From Bacteroidaceae bacterium (GTDB lineage: Bacteria > Bacteroidota > Bacteroidia > Bacteroidales > Bacteroidaceae): a DNA stretch of 20,510 nucleotides. Numbering within the stretch: position 1 is the stretch's first letter; every line of letters begins with the position of its first letter. The position numbers and the translations under genes are program-made. The stretch spans positions 1 to 20,510 of the forward strand of contig JAGBPB010000113.1 in assembly GCA_017633615.1 (NCBI GenBank), read 5' to 3'. Below the pieces are notes generated by a model that searched no databases, had not been told where the DNA came from, and was given only the letters and a program-made list of their open reading frames with translations. Shown one piece after another: positions 8,815 through 16,213 of this stretch.

Positions 8815-9712
8815 TCTCTTCCAGTAATTTATCTGCAAGACGGCTGGCACCGATGCGGAACAGTGTCTTGTTGAGCCACTCCTTACCCAGGATAATCTTT
8901 GCAATGGTCCAATAGAGCAGAGCGTCATCAACAGTGCTTATTCCTCCGGCAGCCTTTACACCTACTTTACGGCCGGTTTCATCGGCATATTCCCTTACTG
9001 TCTTGCACATGACGCAGAATGATTCCGGATCAGCTCCCGGAACCTCCTTGCCGGTTGATGTTTTGATGAAATCAGCGCCTGAATACATTGCTATCAGGGC
9101 AGCTTTCTTGACATTATCAAGCGATCCCAGTGCTCCTGTTTCAAGAATGACTTTGAGTGTCTTGTCTGCACAGAGAGATTTCAGCTCATCAGTCTCATCG
9201 GCCAGGGTCTCAAAGTCAGAGTTCAGGATATGACCTGCATTCTGTACTATATCAATTTCATCAGCTCCGTCATGCAGTGCCAGTGATGTCTCTGCCACCT
9301 TAACCTCAAAGAATGTTTGTGATGAGGGGAATCCGCCTGATACACAGCATGTTTTTACGCTTTCCACTTCAAGAGAGCGGCTTACGGTTGATGCATACAG
9401 AGGCCAGGTACATACTGATGCCACCGACGGCAGGTCAGGGTACTTGTCATCAAGAGCATTGACCTTTTCAACGAAAGCCAGCACTGTATCCTCATTGTCA
9501 GTGGGTTTGAGTGTAGTCAGGTCTATGCAACTGTAAATCTTCTTAAGGGTTTCCTTGTCATGTCCGGTAAGAATCTCTTTTTTTGCCTTTTCAATGACAG
9601 ATTTTACCCACGCCGCATCCACTTTCATGTTATACTTGCTGAATGCTTCATTGAACTTGTCTGTAGTAGGTTCATTTACAGACTTTTCATCCATTTCATC
9701 GTAGATTTCCAT
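8807..9712 (-). CDS. deoC: Deoxyribose-phosphate aldolase
   Basis: Class I aldolase that splits 2-deoxyribose 5-phosphate into glyceraldehyde 3-phosphate and acetaldehyde, the last step of deoxynucleoside breakdown. At 301 aa it belongs to the longer DeoC type, with about 55 extra N-terminal residues before the barrel starts at CIDLTTLKPTDNEDTV (Glu- and Lys-rich helix, no export signal). The catalytic set is present: the Schiff-base lysine Lys217 in FIKTSTGK, Lys253 in GVKAAGGI, and Asp154 in DEIDIV. Last gene of the mnmG operon: its ATG shares one base with the dtd stop (TAATG). The 3' end overlaps the polyprenyl synthase gene by 8 bp on the opposite strand. A second in-frame ATG at residue 7 is an alternative start. 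Confidence 0.96.
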   Translation of the reverse strand: MEIYDEMDEKSVNEPTTDKFNEAFSKYNMKVDAAWVKSVIEKAKKEILTGHDKETLKKIYSCIDLTTLKPTDNEDTVLAFVEKVNALDDKYPDLPSVASVCTWPLYASTVSRSLEVESVKTCCVSGGFPSSQTFFEVKVAETSLALHDGADEIDIVQNAGHILNSDFETLADETDELKSLCADKTLKVILETGALGSLDNVKKAALIAMYSGADFIKTSTGKEVPGADPESFCVMCKTVREYADETGRKVGVKAAGGISTVDDALLYWTIAKIILGKEWLNKTLFRIGASRLADKLLEEII

Positions 9713-10164
9713 TATTCTTTGTTTTTAGTATCCATTATTATTGTTACGGGTCCGTCATTGAGAAGTGACACTTTCATGTCAGCTCCAAAGATACCCTTTT
9801 CAACCCTTTTACCTATCTCTTTTTCAAGTGCCTGGCAGAATTTTTCATACATAGGCTGGGCATAATCACCCTTGGATGCCCTGATGTATGACGGTCTGTT
9901 TCCCTTCTTGGTGCTTGCCATCAGAGTGAACTGGCTGACAGCCAGCAATCCGCCTTCTACATCCATTACAGAACGGTTCATAACGCCGTTTTCATCGTTG
10001 AATATCCTTAGTCCCGCAATTTTTTTTGTGAGCCATTCTATATCCTCTCCGGTATCGGCATCCTCAATACCCACCAGTATAAGCAGACCCTCTTTTATAG
10101 CGCCTGTAATGTTTCCGTTAACCTTTACGCTGGCCTCTGATACTCTTTGTATTACCGCTCTCAT
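9712..10164 (-). CDS. dtd: D-aminoacyl-tRNA deacylase
   Basis: Trans-editing enzyme that removes D-amino acids (and glycine from mischarged tRNA-Ala) from tRNA, protecting translation from wrong chirality. At 150 aa it is the usual size of this homodimer. Both signature motifs are intact: SQFTL at 77-81, and NDGPVT at 136-141 with the cross-subunit Gly138-cisPro139 pair that rejects L-amino acids. The N-terminus MRAVIQRV is standard for the family. Its ATG overlaps the uvrC stop (ATGA, 4 bp) and its stop overlaps the deoC start, so translational coupling through the operon is very likely. Confidence 0.97.
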   Translation of the reverse strand: MRAVIQRVSEASVKVNGNITGAIKEGLLILVGIEDADTGEDIEWLTKKIAGLRIFNDENGVMNRSVMDVEGGLLAVSQFTLMASTKKGNRPSYIRASKGDYAQPMYEKFCQALEKEIGKRVEKGIFGADMKVSLLNDGPVTIIMDTKNKE

Positions 10165-11975
10165 TTGTGGAACCAGTTATATATTGTTTCTGCTTTGGAT
10201 TTTCCTATTTCAGCGGTAAGTTCCTCAAGACTTGCCTCCGAAATTCTCTTAACACTCTTGAACTTTTTGATAAGTGAGGTGGCGGTATTTTCTCCAATCC
10301 CTTTTATATCAGTAAGTTCTGAGTGAGTTTGACGTTTGCTGCGTTTCTTCTTGTGGAATGATATGGCTACGCGGTGAACCTCCTCCTGCATCTGCTCCAG
10401 AAGACGGAACAGTTCGCTGTCAGGCTTTACTCCAACTTCCATCTGCGGGAATCCGAATAGAAGGCCTGATGTTTTGTGATGTGCGTTCTTTACAAGACCT
10501 GCAATATTGATATTAATATTCAGATTATCAATTACTTCCTTTGCAATTGACATCTGTCCTTTACCGCCGTCCACTATCACCAGATCAGGCATGGCATTAC
10601 CTTCATCCATAGCACGCATCCATCGGCGCATCATCACCTCATACATTGATCCATAATCATCGCCGCCGGCACCGCTTTTGATGTTGTAAAGACGGTAATC
10701 CTTTTTGCAGGGCTTGCCGTTTTCATATACCACACATGCTGCTACAGCATCGGTTCCTGAAATATGTGAGTTGTCAAAGCATTCAATACGTAAAGGTGTC
10801 TTTTCCATTCCCAGCAACGTACCCAACTCCTTCATTAAACGTACATGTTTTTGTTCGGGATTGAGTTTGTCGCTGCGTTTGAGACGGTCCGCACGGTATT
10901 GTTTTACATTAAGGAAAGATAGTTCCAGAAGTTTCTTTTTTTCTCCTTTCTGCGGAACTGTCCAGGTTACACCAGTATATTCCGTATCAGGCATAAACGG
11001 AACTATTATCTCACGGGCGGTACTGTGATAGCGGTTTCGCATTTCAACTATGGCCAGCATAAGCATCTCTTCAAGAGTTTCATCCATCTTACGCTTATAC
11101 TCAAACGTAAATGCCTGGTTGATACAGCCTCCTGCTACATGCAGATAATTAACAAACACCGCATCGTCATCATTGTCTATGTTATAGACATCCACATTAT
11201 CCAGTCCGGTATCCACCACTCTGCTCTTTTCACGGAACTCCATGATGGTGTCATACTTGTTTTTTACTGCCTGGGCCTCCTCAAACCTTAATTGTGATGA
11301 CAGTTGCTTGATTTCCTGCATCAGTGATCTGGTAAGTTCCTGACTGCGGCCTTTAAGGATCTCCCTGATTTCAGCTATCTGAGCGTTATATTCCGTGCGT
11401 GTAATATGCCCGATGCACGGTGCGGGGCAGTTCTTGATATGATATTCAAGACACTCCTTGAATTTACCGCCTTTTATGGAATCTTCAGTAAGCGGCAGCC
11501 GGCAGGTCCTTATCTTGTATGCCTGTGATACAATCTGTAAAAGTCCGTTCAGAGTGCCCATATGGCTGTATGGGCCGTAATAGTCAGATCCGTTACGTAT
11601 GATTTTTCGTGTCTTGAATACACGGGGATAGTCTTCACGGGTTATGCAGATAGAGGGATATGTCTTGTCATCCTTAAGAAGTATGTTATATCGGGGTTTG
11701 TACCTCTTGATCAGATTGTTTTCAAGCAGGAAAGCATCCCATTCTGTTTCTACTACTATATACTTGAGGTCCGCAATACGGCTTACAAGCATCCGTGTCT
11801 TAGTGGTTTGATTCTCTTTTATAAAGTACGATGTGACTCTGCGTTTAAGGTTTTTGGCCTTGCCTACGTATATGACCGTACCCTGCTCATCCAGATATTG
11901 GTAACAACCGGGCTTTTCCGGCAGGTTCTGGACAATCAGTTTCAGCCTTTTCTCGTATGCTTCCTTTCCTTTCAA
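10161..11975 (-). CDS. uvrC: Excinuclease ABC subunit C
   Basis: Makes both incisions in nucleotide excision repair with UvrA and UvrB. At 604 aa it has the full domain set. The GIY-YIG nuclease (about 18-95) shows PGCYQY and IYVGKAKNLKRRV with Arg45. Four cysteines spaced C-x16-C-x7-C-x3-C (158, 175, 183, 187) match the iron-sulfur ligands known in UvrC. A UVR motif (about 215-250) contacts UvrB. The RNase H-like nuclease shows ECFDNSH (Asp401), VIVDGGKGQ (Asp469) and SFHKKKR (His541). Tandem helix-hairpin-helix motifs fill about 552-600. The only usable start is TTG: it sits directly after the apt stop in the same frame (TGA-TTG), and no ATG occurs before the nuclease domain. The TTG start gives an N-terminus of normal length. 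Confidence 0.95.
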   Translation of the reverse strand: MKGKEAYEKRLKLIVQNLPEKPGCYQYLDEQGTVIYVGKAKNLKRRVTSYFIKENQTTKTRMLVSRIADLKYIVVETEWDAFLLENNLIKRYKPRYNILLKDDKTYPSICITREDYPRVFKTRKIIRNGSDYYGPYSHMGTLNGLLQIVSQAYKIRTCRLPLTEDSIKGGKFKECLEYHIKNCPAPCIGHITRTEYNAQIAEIREILKGRSQELTRSLMQEIKQLSSQLRFEEAQAVKNKYDTIMEFREKSRVVDTGLDNVDVYNIDNDDDAVFVNYLHVAGGCINQAFTFEYKRKMDETLEEMLMLAIVEMRNRYHSTAREIIVPFMPDTEYTGVTWTVPQKGEKKKLLELSFLNVKQYRADRLKRSDKLNPEQKHVRLMKELGTLLGMEKTPLRIECFDNSHISGTDAVAACVVYENGKPCKKDYRLYNIKSGAGGDDYGSMYEVMMRRWMRAMDEGNAMPDLVIVDGGKGQMSIAKEVIDNLNININIAGLVKNAHHKTSGLLFGFPQMEVGVKPDSELFRLLEQMQEEVHRVAISFHKKKRSKRQTHSELTDIKGIGENTATSLIKKFKSVKRISEASLEELTAEIGKSKAETIYNWFHK

Positions 11976-12521
11976 TCAGTTTATGCCGTCAAATTCGTCT
12001 ATTTCAATGAAACTGTCCACCTGGCAATCTTCAGGGAATTTTTCTTTTGAATGGAAGTTTGTCAGTTCTATAATACAGTTTACATATATTTTTTTGGGGT
12101 TAAAGGTCTTTACCAGATCACATGAGGCACGCAGCGTTCCACCTGTAGCAAGAAGGTCATCGTGAATAAGCACCACATCGTCCGGGTTGATAGAGTCTTT
12201 ATGCATCTCAATGCGGTCAAACCCGTATTCCTTCTTGTATTCTATGTTAACCTTCTCATAAGGCAATTTTCCCGGTTTACGGATAAGAATGAAACCTGCG
12301 TTAAGCTTATAAGCAAGGGCTGCACCTATAATGAATCCTCTTGATTCTACACCACAGACTTTGGTAATACCCTTGTCCTTGTACATTTCATAGAGAGAAT
12401 CCACAATTTCACTCATGTCGGCAGGATTCATGAACCATGATGTTACATCCTTGAACTGAACACCCTTCATAGGATAATCAGGGATGTTGCGGAGATGGCT
12501 GATAAGTGTCTTTTTACTCAT
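11976..12521 (-). CDS. apt: Adenine phosphoribosyltransferase
   Basis: Purine salvage enzyme joining adenine with PRPP to form AMP in the cytoplasm. Length is 181 aa. The PRPP-binding motif VLIHDDLLATGGT occupies about 117-129; the N-terminal PDYPMKGVQFKDVT and the GVESRGFIIGAALA segment are family hallmarks, as is the RKPGKLP flexible-loop start. The C-terminal 25 residues (rich in Asp, Glu and Phe) are not conserved. The gene follows mnmG across a 35-nt gap occupied mostly by a parS site, and its TGA is immediately followed in frame by the TTG of uvrC. No promoter is evident in the gap, so apt is probably transcribed from the mnmG promoter. Confidence 0.95.
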   Translation of the reverse strand: MSKKTLISHLRNIPDYPMKGVQFKDVTSWFMNPADMSEIVDSLYEMYKDKGITKVCGVESRGFIIGAALAYKLNAGFILIRKPGKLPYEKVNIEYKKEYGFDRIEMHKDSINPDDVVLIHDDLLATGGTLRASCDLVKTFNPKKIYVNCIIELTNFHSKEKFPEDCQVDSFIEIDEFDGIN

Positions 12522-12532
12522 ATCGATTAAAT

Positions 12533-12548
12533 TGTTTCACGTGGAACA
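12533..12548. promoter_or_regulatory. parS: parS centromere site (ParB/Spo0J binding)
   Basis: TGTTTCACGTGGAACA matches the ParB consensus TGTTTCACGTGAAACA at 15 of 16 positions, with an intact CACGTG core; the one differing base is a common variant in natural sites. The site is a near-perfect palindrome. It lies 8 bp past the mnmG stop and 11 bp before the apt start. mnmG (gidA) and parS are origin-proximal in many bacteria, so this hints that the window is near oriC. No parAB or dnaA is visible to confirm it. Confidence 0.88.
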
Positions 12549-12556
12549 TTTTTACT

Positions 12557-14431
12557 CTATCTGTTTAATAATACCAGCAATACGTTGATGTCACTGGGGG
12601 AAACTCCGGGGATACGGCTGGCTTCTGCCAGTGTTTCAGGGTCATGCTTTATCAGTTTCTGACGACACTCGGTTGAGAGTGACAGCAGCGTATTATAGTC
12701 AAAGCGTCCTTTGATGCGTATATCCTCCAGACGTTTCATCTTGTCGGCTATAAGCCTCTCGCGGCTTATGTAGCCGCTGTATTTCATAAGGATCTCAGCA
12801 GCTTCAATTATCTCCTCCTTGCGCTCCGCAGGTGTCTTGTCAAGTTCTGCTTTGAGCGTTTTTATATGGTGAGATAGGTTTTCAAGCGTAAGTTGCGGCC
12901 TCTCAATGAGGTCTGCCAACTTGCATCCCTCACGTAGCGGACTTGTTCCCAGCTCCTCCAGAGCCTCATTTATAAGTGCGGGCTTTACAGAGAATCCCTT
13001 TGCAAAATCCACTATACGGTTTATCTCATCACGTTTGGAGCACATCAAATCGTAGCGATCCTTTGTGGCAAGACCTATGTTGTAGGCACGTTCTGTGAGA
13101 CGCAGGTCTGCATCATCCTGACGCAAAAGAATACGATATTCAGCTCTTGATGTAAACATACGGTAAGGTTCATCAACACCTTTTGTAATCAGGTCATCAA
13201 CCAGAACCCCTATGTATGCTTCGTCACGTGCCAGGGTAAACGGCGCGCCTCCGTGACAGTTTATGTGTGCATTTATTCCGGCCAGTATACCCTGACCTCC
13301 TGCCTCCTCATATCCTGTAGTACCGTTTACCTGCCCGGCCATGAATAGTCCGGCCACCACTTTTGATTCAAGTGTGTGCTTGAGCTGCGTAGGATCAAAG
13401 TAATCATACTCTATTGCATATCCCGGGCGGTAAATCACCAGGTCGCGGAATGCGGGAATCTCTTTCAATGCCTTAATCTGGATATCCATGGGCATTGATG
13501 ATGAGAATCCGTTCAGATACATTTCATTGGTCTCTTCACCCTCAGGCTCCAGAAACAGTTGGTGTTGCTCGCGGTCAGGGAATGTAACCAGTTTGGTCTC
13601 TATGCTGGGGCAATAGCGCGGCCCTATGCTCTTGATTTGCCCGTTAAAGAGCGGAGAGTCTGCAAGGCCTGATTTCAACACCTCATGAACTCGCTCATTT
13701 GTATAACAGGTCCAGCAACACATTTGCTTGAGATGGCGTTCTGAACCTAAGAATGAAAAACGGTGGAAATCATTTTCACCGTCCTGGCGTTCCATCTCCT
13801 CAAAATGAACTGAGCGGCTGTCAATGCGTACGGGTGTTCCGGTCTTCATGCGGCCGGTACGTATGCCGTGACGTGTAATGGATTCAGTAAGCAGATAGGA
13901 TGCGGGTTCCGATATTCTTCCTCCTGGCATCTTTACGCGGCCTATGTGCATCAGTCCGTTCAGGAATGTGCCTGCGGTGAGAACCACACATTTGCAGCTG
14001 AACTCTGCACCCTCAAGTGTCTTGACTCCGGAAACCTGACCATCCTTGACAACAAGTTCCGTTACGGTATCCTGCCAGATATTGAGGTTAGGCTGATTTT
14101 CCAGAACGGTTCTCCATGCCCATATAAACTTGGCACGGTCACATTGGGCGCGCGGGCTCCACATGGCGGGACCTTTGGAGCGATTCAGTATGCGGAACTG
14201 GATGGCGGTTGAATCCGTGACAAGTCCCATATGTCCTCCAAGTGCATCTATCTCTCTGACTATCTGACCTTTAGCTATACCGCCAACGGCAGGATTGCAG
14301 CTCATTTGCGCAATCTTGTTCATATCCATAGTGATGAGACAGGTCTTGGAACCCATCTGTGCGGCAGCGGCTGCCGCCTCACAACCGGCATGTCCGGCAC
14401 CGATAACTATAACATCAAACTTGAAGTCCAT
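12557..14431 (-). CDS. mnmG: tRNA uridine-34 carboxymethylaminomethyl modification enzyme, FAD subunit
   Basis: With MnmE, installs the carboxymethylaminomethyl group on U34 of several tRNAs, using FAD, methylenetetrahydrofolate and glycine. At 624 aa it is full length. Seen in order: the FAD-binding GAGHAGCEAA at 11-20, SCNPAVGGIAKG (44-55), the conserved NRSKGPAMWSPRAQCDR, the redox-active Cys region CCWTCYTNERVHEVL, the segment IGPRYCPSIETKL, and FMAGQVNGTTGYEEAGGQG with the second FAD-contact glycines. The helical C-terminal MnmE/tRNA-binding domain ends with RIPGVSPSDINVLLVLL. The start is fixed by the family pattern of a short lead before DVIVIGAG. First gene of the five-gene minus-strand operon; a strong promoter lies just upstream with almost no leader. 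Confidence 0.98.
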   Translation of the reverse strand: MDFKFDVIVIGAGHAGCEAAAAAAQMGSKTCLITMDMNKIAQMSCNPAVGGIAKGQIVREIDALGGHMGLVTDSTAIQFRILNRSKGPAMWSPRAQCDRAKFIWAWRTVLENQPNLNIWQDTVTELVVKDGQVSGVKTLEGAEFSCKCVVLTAGTFLNGLMHIGRVKMPGGRISEPASYLLTESITRHGIRTGRMKTGTPVRIDSRSVHFEEMERQDGENDFHRFSFLGSERHLKQMCCWTCYTNERVHEVLKSGLADSPLFNGQIKSIGPRYCPSIETKLVTFPDREQHQLFLEPEGEETNEMYLNGFSSSMPMDIQIKALKEIPAFRDLVIYRPGYAIEYDYFDPTQLKHTLESKVVAGLFMAGQVNGTTGYEEAGGQGILAGINAHINCHGGAPFTLARDEAYIGVLVDDLITKGVDEPYRMFTSRAEYRILLRQDDADLRLTERAYNIGLATKDRYDLMCSKRDEINRIVDFAKGFSVKPALINEALEELGTSPLREGCKLADLIERPQLTLENLSHHIKTLKAELDKTPAERKEEIIEAAEILMKYSGYISRERLIADKMKRLEDIRIKGRFDYNTLLSLSTECRQKLIKHDPETLAEASRIPGVSPSDINVLLVLLNR

Positions 14432-14439
14432 ACAAGCCT

Positions 14440-14472
14440 CAAAGTTAGTGCAAAATCTATTTATACCCCAAA
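14440..14472 (-). promoter_or_regulatory. Promoter of the mnmG-apt-uvrC-dtd-deoC operon
   Basis: On the minus strand, TTTG (14472-14469) is followed after 21 nt by TAACTTTG (14447-14440), an exact Bacteroidetes -33/-7 pair. Only 8 nt separate the -7 element from the mnmG ATG, so the message should be leaderless or nearly so. Confidence 0.72.
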
Positions 14473-14492
14473 GCAGGTATTATACTTTTTAC

Positions 14493-14500
14493 TACATTTG
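14493..14500 (+). promoter_or_regulatory. Candidate -7 element for the 42-aa membrane protein gene
   Basis: TACATTTG is an exact TAnnTTTG match on the plus strand, 50 nt before the ATG at 14551, predicting a leader of about 45 nt. No TTTG is seen at -33. Confidence 0.45.
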
Positions 14501-14550
14501 CTAAAGTGAGTGATTAATCCTTTTGTTAATAATAAAAATTGAATTCAATC

Positions 14551-14679
14551 ATGTCTATCTCTTCTATTTCCGGTATTGCAGGATTCGTCAGTTTTTTAGG
14601 AATCCTTCAGAGTTTAGCAATTACAGTTCTTTGTATTACTACTATAATCTACCTCATCAAGAAGATGAAGAAACAGTGA
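14551..14679 (+). CDS. Small single-span membrane protein, 42 aa, unknown function
   Basis: A short ORF in the 314-bp gap between mnmG and the acid phosphatase gene. It starts MSISSISGIAGF, continues with an uncharged stretch rich in Ile, Leu, Val and Thr (about residues 9-36), and ends with a basic tail KKMKKQ. This is the layout of a single transmembrane helix with the C-terminus in the cytoplasm. Support for a real gene: exact -7 element upstream, AT-rich leader, ATG start, and a strong terminator 22 nt after the TGA. I do not recognise the family. It resembles in general form both accessory subunits of membrane complexes and type I toxins, but no antisense RNA or partner can be shown. No other reading in this gap is as coherent. 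Confidence 0.6.
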   Translation: MSISSISGIAGFVSFLGILQSLAITVLCITTIIYLIKKMKKQ

Positions 14680-14700
14680 CAGGACAACTCATAACAAATA

Positions 14701-14729
14701 AAAAGGCAGGTCATCAAGGCCTGCCTTTT
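14701..14729. terminator. Bidirectional terminator between the 42-aa gene and the acid phosphatase gene
   Basis: AAAAGGCAGG (14701-14710) and CCTGCCTTTT (14720-14729) form a perfect 10-bp stem with a 9-nt loop. U-runs follow on both strands (TTTT on plus; TTTTTATTTGTT on minus). It lies 22 nt after the small ORF and 17 nt beyond the phosphatase stop. Confidence 0.9.
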
Positions 14730-14745
14730 ATATTTTAAAGAGTTT

Positions 14746-16149
14746 TTATTTCCTTTTCTTCTTGCCTTTGACCGGAGGATAGAGTTCATCCTTTGCAGCC
14801 TGCAGAAGTTTTTGGAATTCAGGCATGGTATGCAGATGAGCCAGTGTGGCCGATGCCCACAGGCGGCCGGTCTGAACATCACTGGGGTAGTTGTAACCTG
14901 CAATGATACGGCTGCGTCCATACTCGAATCCGCGGGTAAGAATATCATTGGCTGTTTCACGCGGCATAATCTCTACAAGCAGGAGTGCAACACCCCAACC
15001 TATTTCAGCGTTGGTTGAAGGATAGCTGGTTGTCTCTTTTTTTGCTTCCTCATCATCACTGATAAGTGTCTTGTTTCTTCTTGGATTAAGCCTTACATAT
15101 GGGCGCTCACGGAAAGTGGAACTACCCAATTCACCGGCAGTTTTAACCATATTATCCCTTGCGTATGAAAGGAGTGCGGCTATTGCCGGAGTAGCTTCGG
15201 CGCTGAGTTCCCTGCCTGCCGGTACGGAGAAGTTTTTGAGCAGTGCCTCAATGCTGTTGTCAGCATCAATCTTGGCTTGCTCTCCACGCTCTGTCTCTCT
15301 CTCCGGCAATGTTTCGTAATACTTTATTACATCGCCATAAAAACGGTGACTTTCTTCTGTTACAGGTCCGTCAAAAACCTTGGTTCCATCGGGGAATCCC
15401 TCTGTTTGGCTTACGTTTTTGATACCCTTGATCTTACAGTATTCCTTACGGGCTGCTTCCAGGTCTTTTTGGAAGAATTCACTTGCGTGCATGACGGCTA
15501 CGGCTGTTGTTCCGCACAGGAAGCCGGCGTCAACATCACTCTGGTAGTGGGCTCCCACAATCACACGGCTTTCACCATACTGGAATCCGGTACGCAATAA
15601 CGTGTCCTGCAATTCAGGTACCATCTCGGAAAGGACAAGTGCGGTAGTCCATCCAAGTGCTGTGTGACCTGAAGGATATGATCCGTTAAAGCGCAGTTCA
15701 CGCTCATTGTCAAAACGGCCCCAGGTGTGCTCGTTATACTGTGCAAACGGGCGGGTACGCATATATTTACGCTTGGCGTTGTGTGTACTCAGGTTCTCTG
15801 TCCACAGAACATTATACAGAAGTTTGTAGATAGCAGGAGTTCTTTCTTTACTTATCTCAAAGCCCAGGGTGCCCTGGTGTACCCTGATCATTCCGTTAAT
15901 ACCCCATTGTGAATCATCATTAGCCTGCTGCCCACGGTCTGTAGGACGCACGGTCTTGCCCCACTGCCACTGGGCAAAATCATCAGCATACTGAGCACTG
16001 AGCATATCAGGTGGTGGCGGCAGGTAGATACCGGCATCCGGCATGTTTTCCAGGAATACATAAACGGTGTCTTTTTCTGTCTGGGCGTAAACGTTAGCTG
16101 TAAACAGCAGGAAAGTTCCGGCAGTCAACAGTATTGAGAAGTGTTTCAT
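14746..16149 (-). CDS. Exported tandem PAP2-type class A acid phosphatase with one active and one degenerate domain
   Basis: Exported 467-aa protein with a signal peptide at residues 1-22 (cleavage VYA-QTE) and no other membrane span, so periplasmic. It holds two copies of the vanadium-haloperoxidase/PAP2 fold. Copy 1 (about 85-225) has the complete phosphatase signature: Lys126-x6-Arg133-Pro134, PSGH at 159-162, and Ser194-Arg195-x5-His201-x3-Asp205, typical of PhoN-like class A nonspecific acid phosphatases. Copy 2 (about 310-445) has the same frame but PSTN (377-380) in place of PSGH, Asn420 in place of the nucleophilic His, and no Lys in motif 1; Arg349-Pro350, Ser413-Arg414 and Asp424 remain. 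Copy 2 is therefore predicted inactive. The C-terminus is very basic (KGKKKRK). It lies 64 nt downstream of the rhodanese-MBL gene on the same strand and may share its transcript; a weak own -7 (TACCTTTA) lies at 16190-16197. Confidence 0.88.
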   Translation of the reverse strand: MKHFSILLTAGTFLLFTANVYAQTEKDTVYVFLENMPDAGIYLPPPPDMLSAQYADDFAQWQWGKTVRPTDRGQQANDDSQWGINGMIRVHQGTLGFEISKERTPAIYKLLYNVLWTENLSTHNAKRKYMRTRPFAQYNEHTWGRFDNERELRFNGSYPSGHTALGWTTALVLSEMVPELQDTLLRTGFQYGESRVIVGAHYQSDVDAGFLCGTTAVAVMHASEFFQKDLEAARKEYCKIKGIKNVSQTEGFPDGTKVFDGPVTEESHRFYGDVIKYYETLPERETERGEQAKIDADNSIEALLKNFSVPAGRELSAEATPAIAALLSYARDNMVKTAGELGSSTFRERPYVRLNPRRNKTLISDDEEAKKETTSYPSTNAEIGWGVALLLVEIMPRETANDILTRGFEYGRSRIIAGYNYPSDVQTGRLWASATLAHLHTMPEFQKLLQAAKDELYPPVKGKKKRK

Positions 16150-16189
16150 TGAATTTGGTTATTTGGTTAAGAATTATTGTTTCAGTCTG

Positions 16190-16197
16190 TAAAGGTA
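16190..16197 (-). promoter_or_regulatory. Weak candidate -7 element before the acid phosphatase gene
   Basis: Minus-strand TACCTTTA differs from TAnnTTTG in the last base. It sits 40 nt before the ATG, with no convincing -33 partner. Confidence 0.25.
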
Positions 16198-16213
16198 GAG
16201 AAAACCATGTCAA

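Noticed and set aside
13225..13230. Second CACGTG core, inside mnmG
   Set aside because: The flanks (TTCGT and CCAGG) do not match the parS arms, so it is very probably coding sequence only.
14523..14738. 71-residue TTG-started frame overlapping the 42-aa gene
   Set aside because: Uses a rare start, runs through the terminator hairpin, and has no coherent hydrophobic pattern. The ATG frame at 14551 fits all signals better.
14746..16149. Membrane lipid phosphatase (undecaprenyl- or phosphatidate-type PAP2)
   Set aside because: Apart from the signal peptide there are no membrane spans; the layout is that of soluble class A acid phosphatases.
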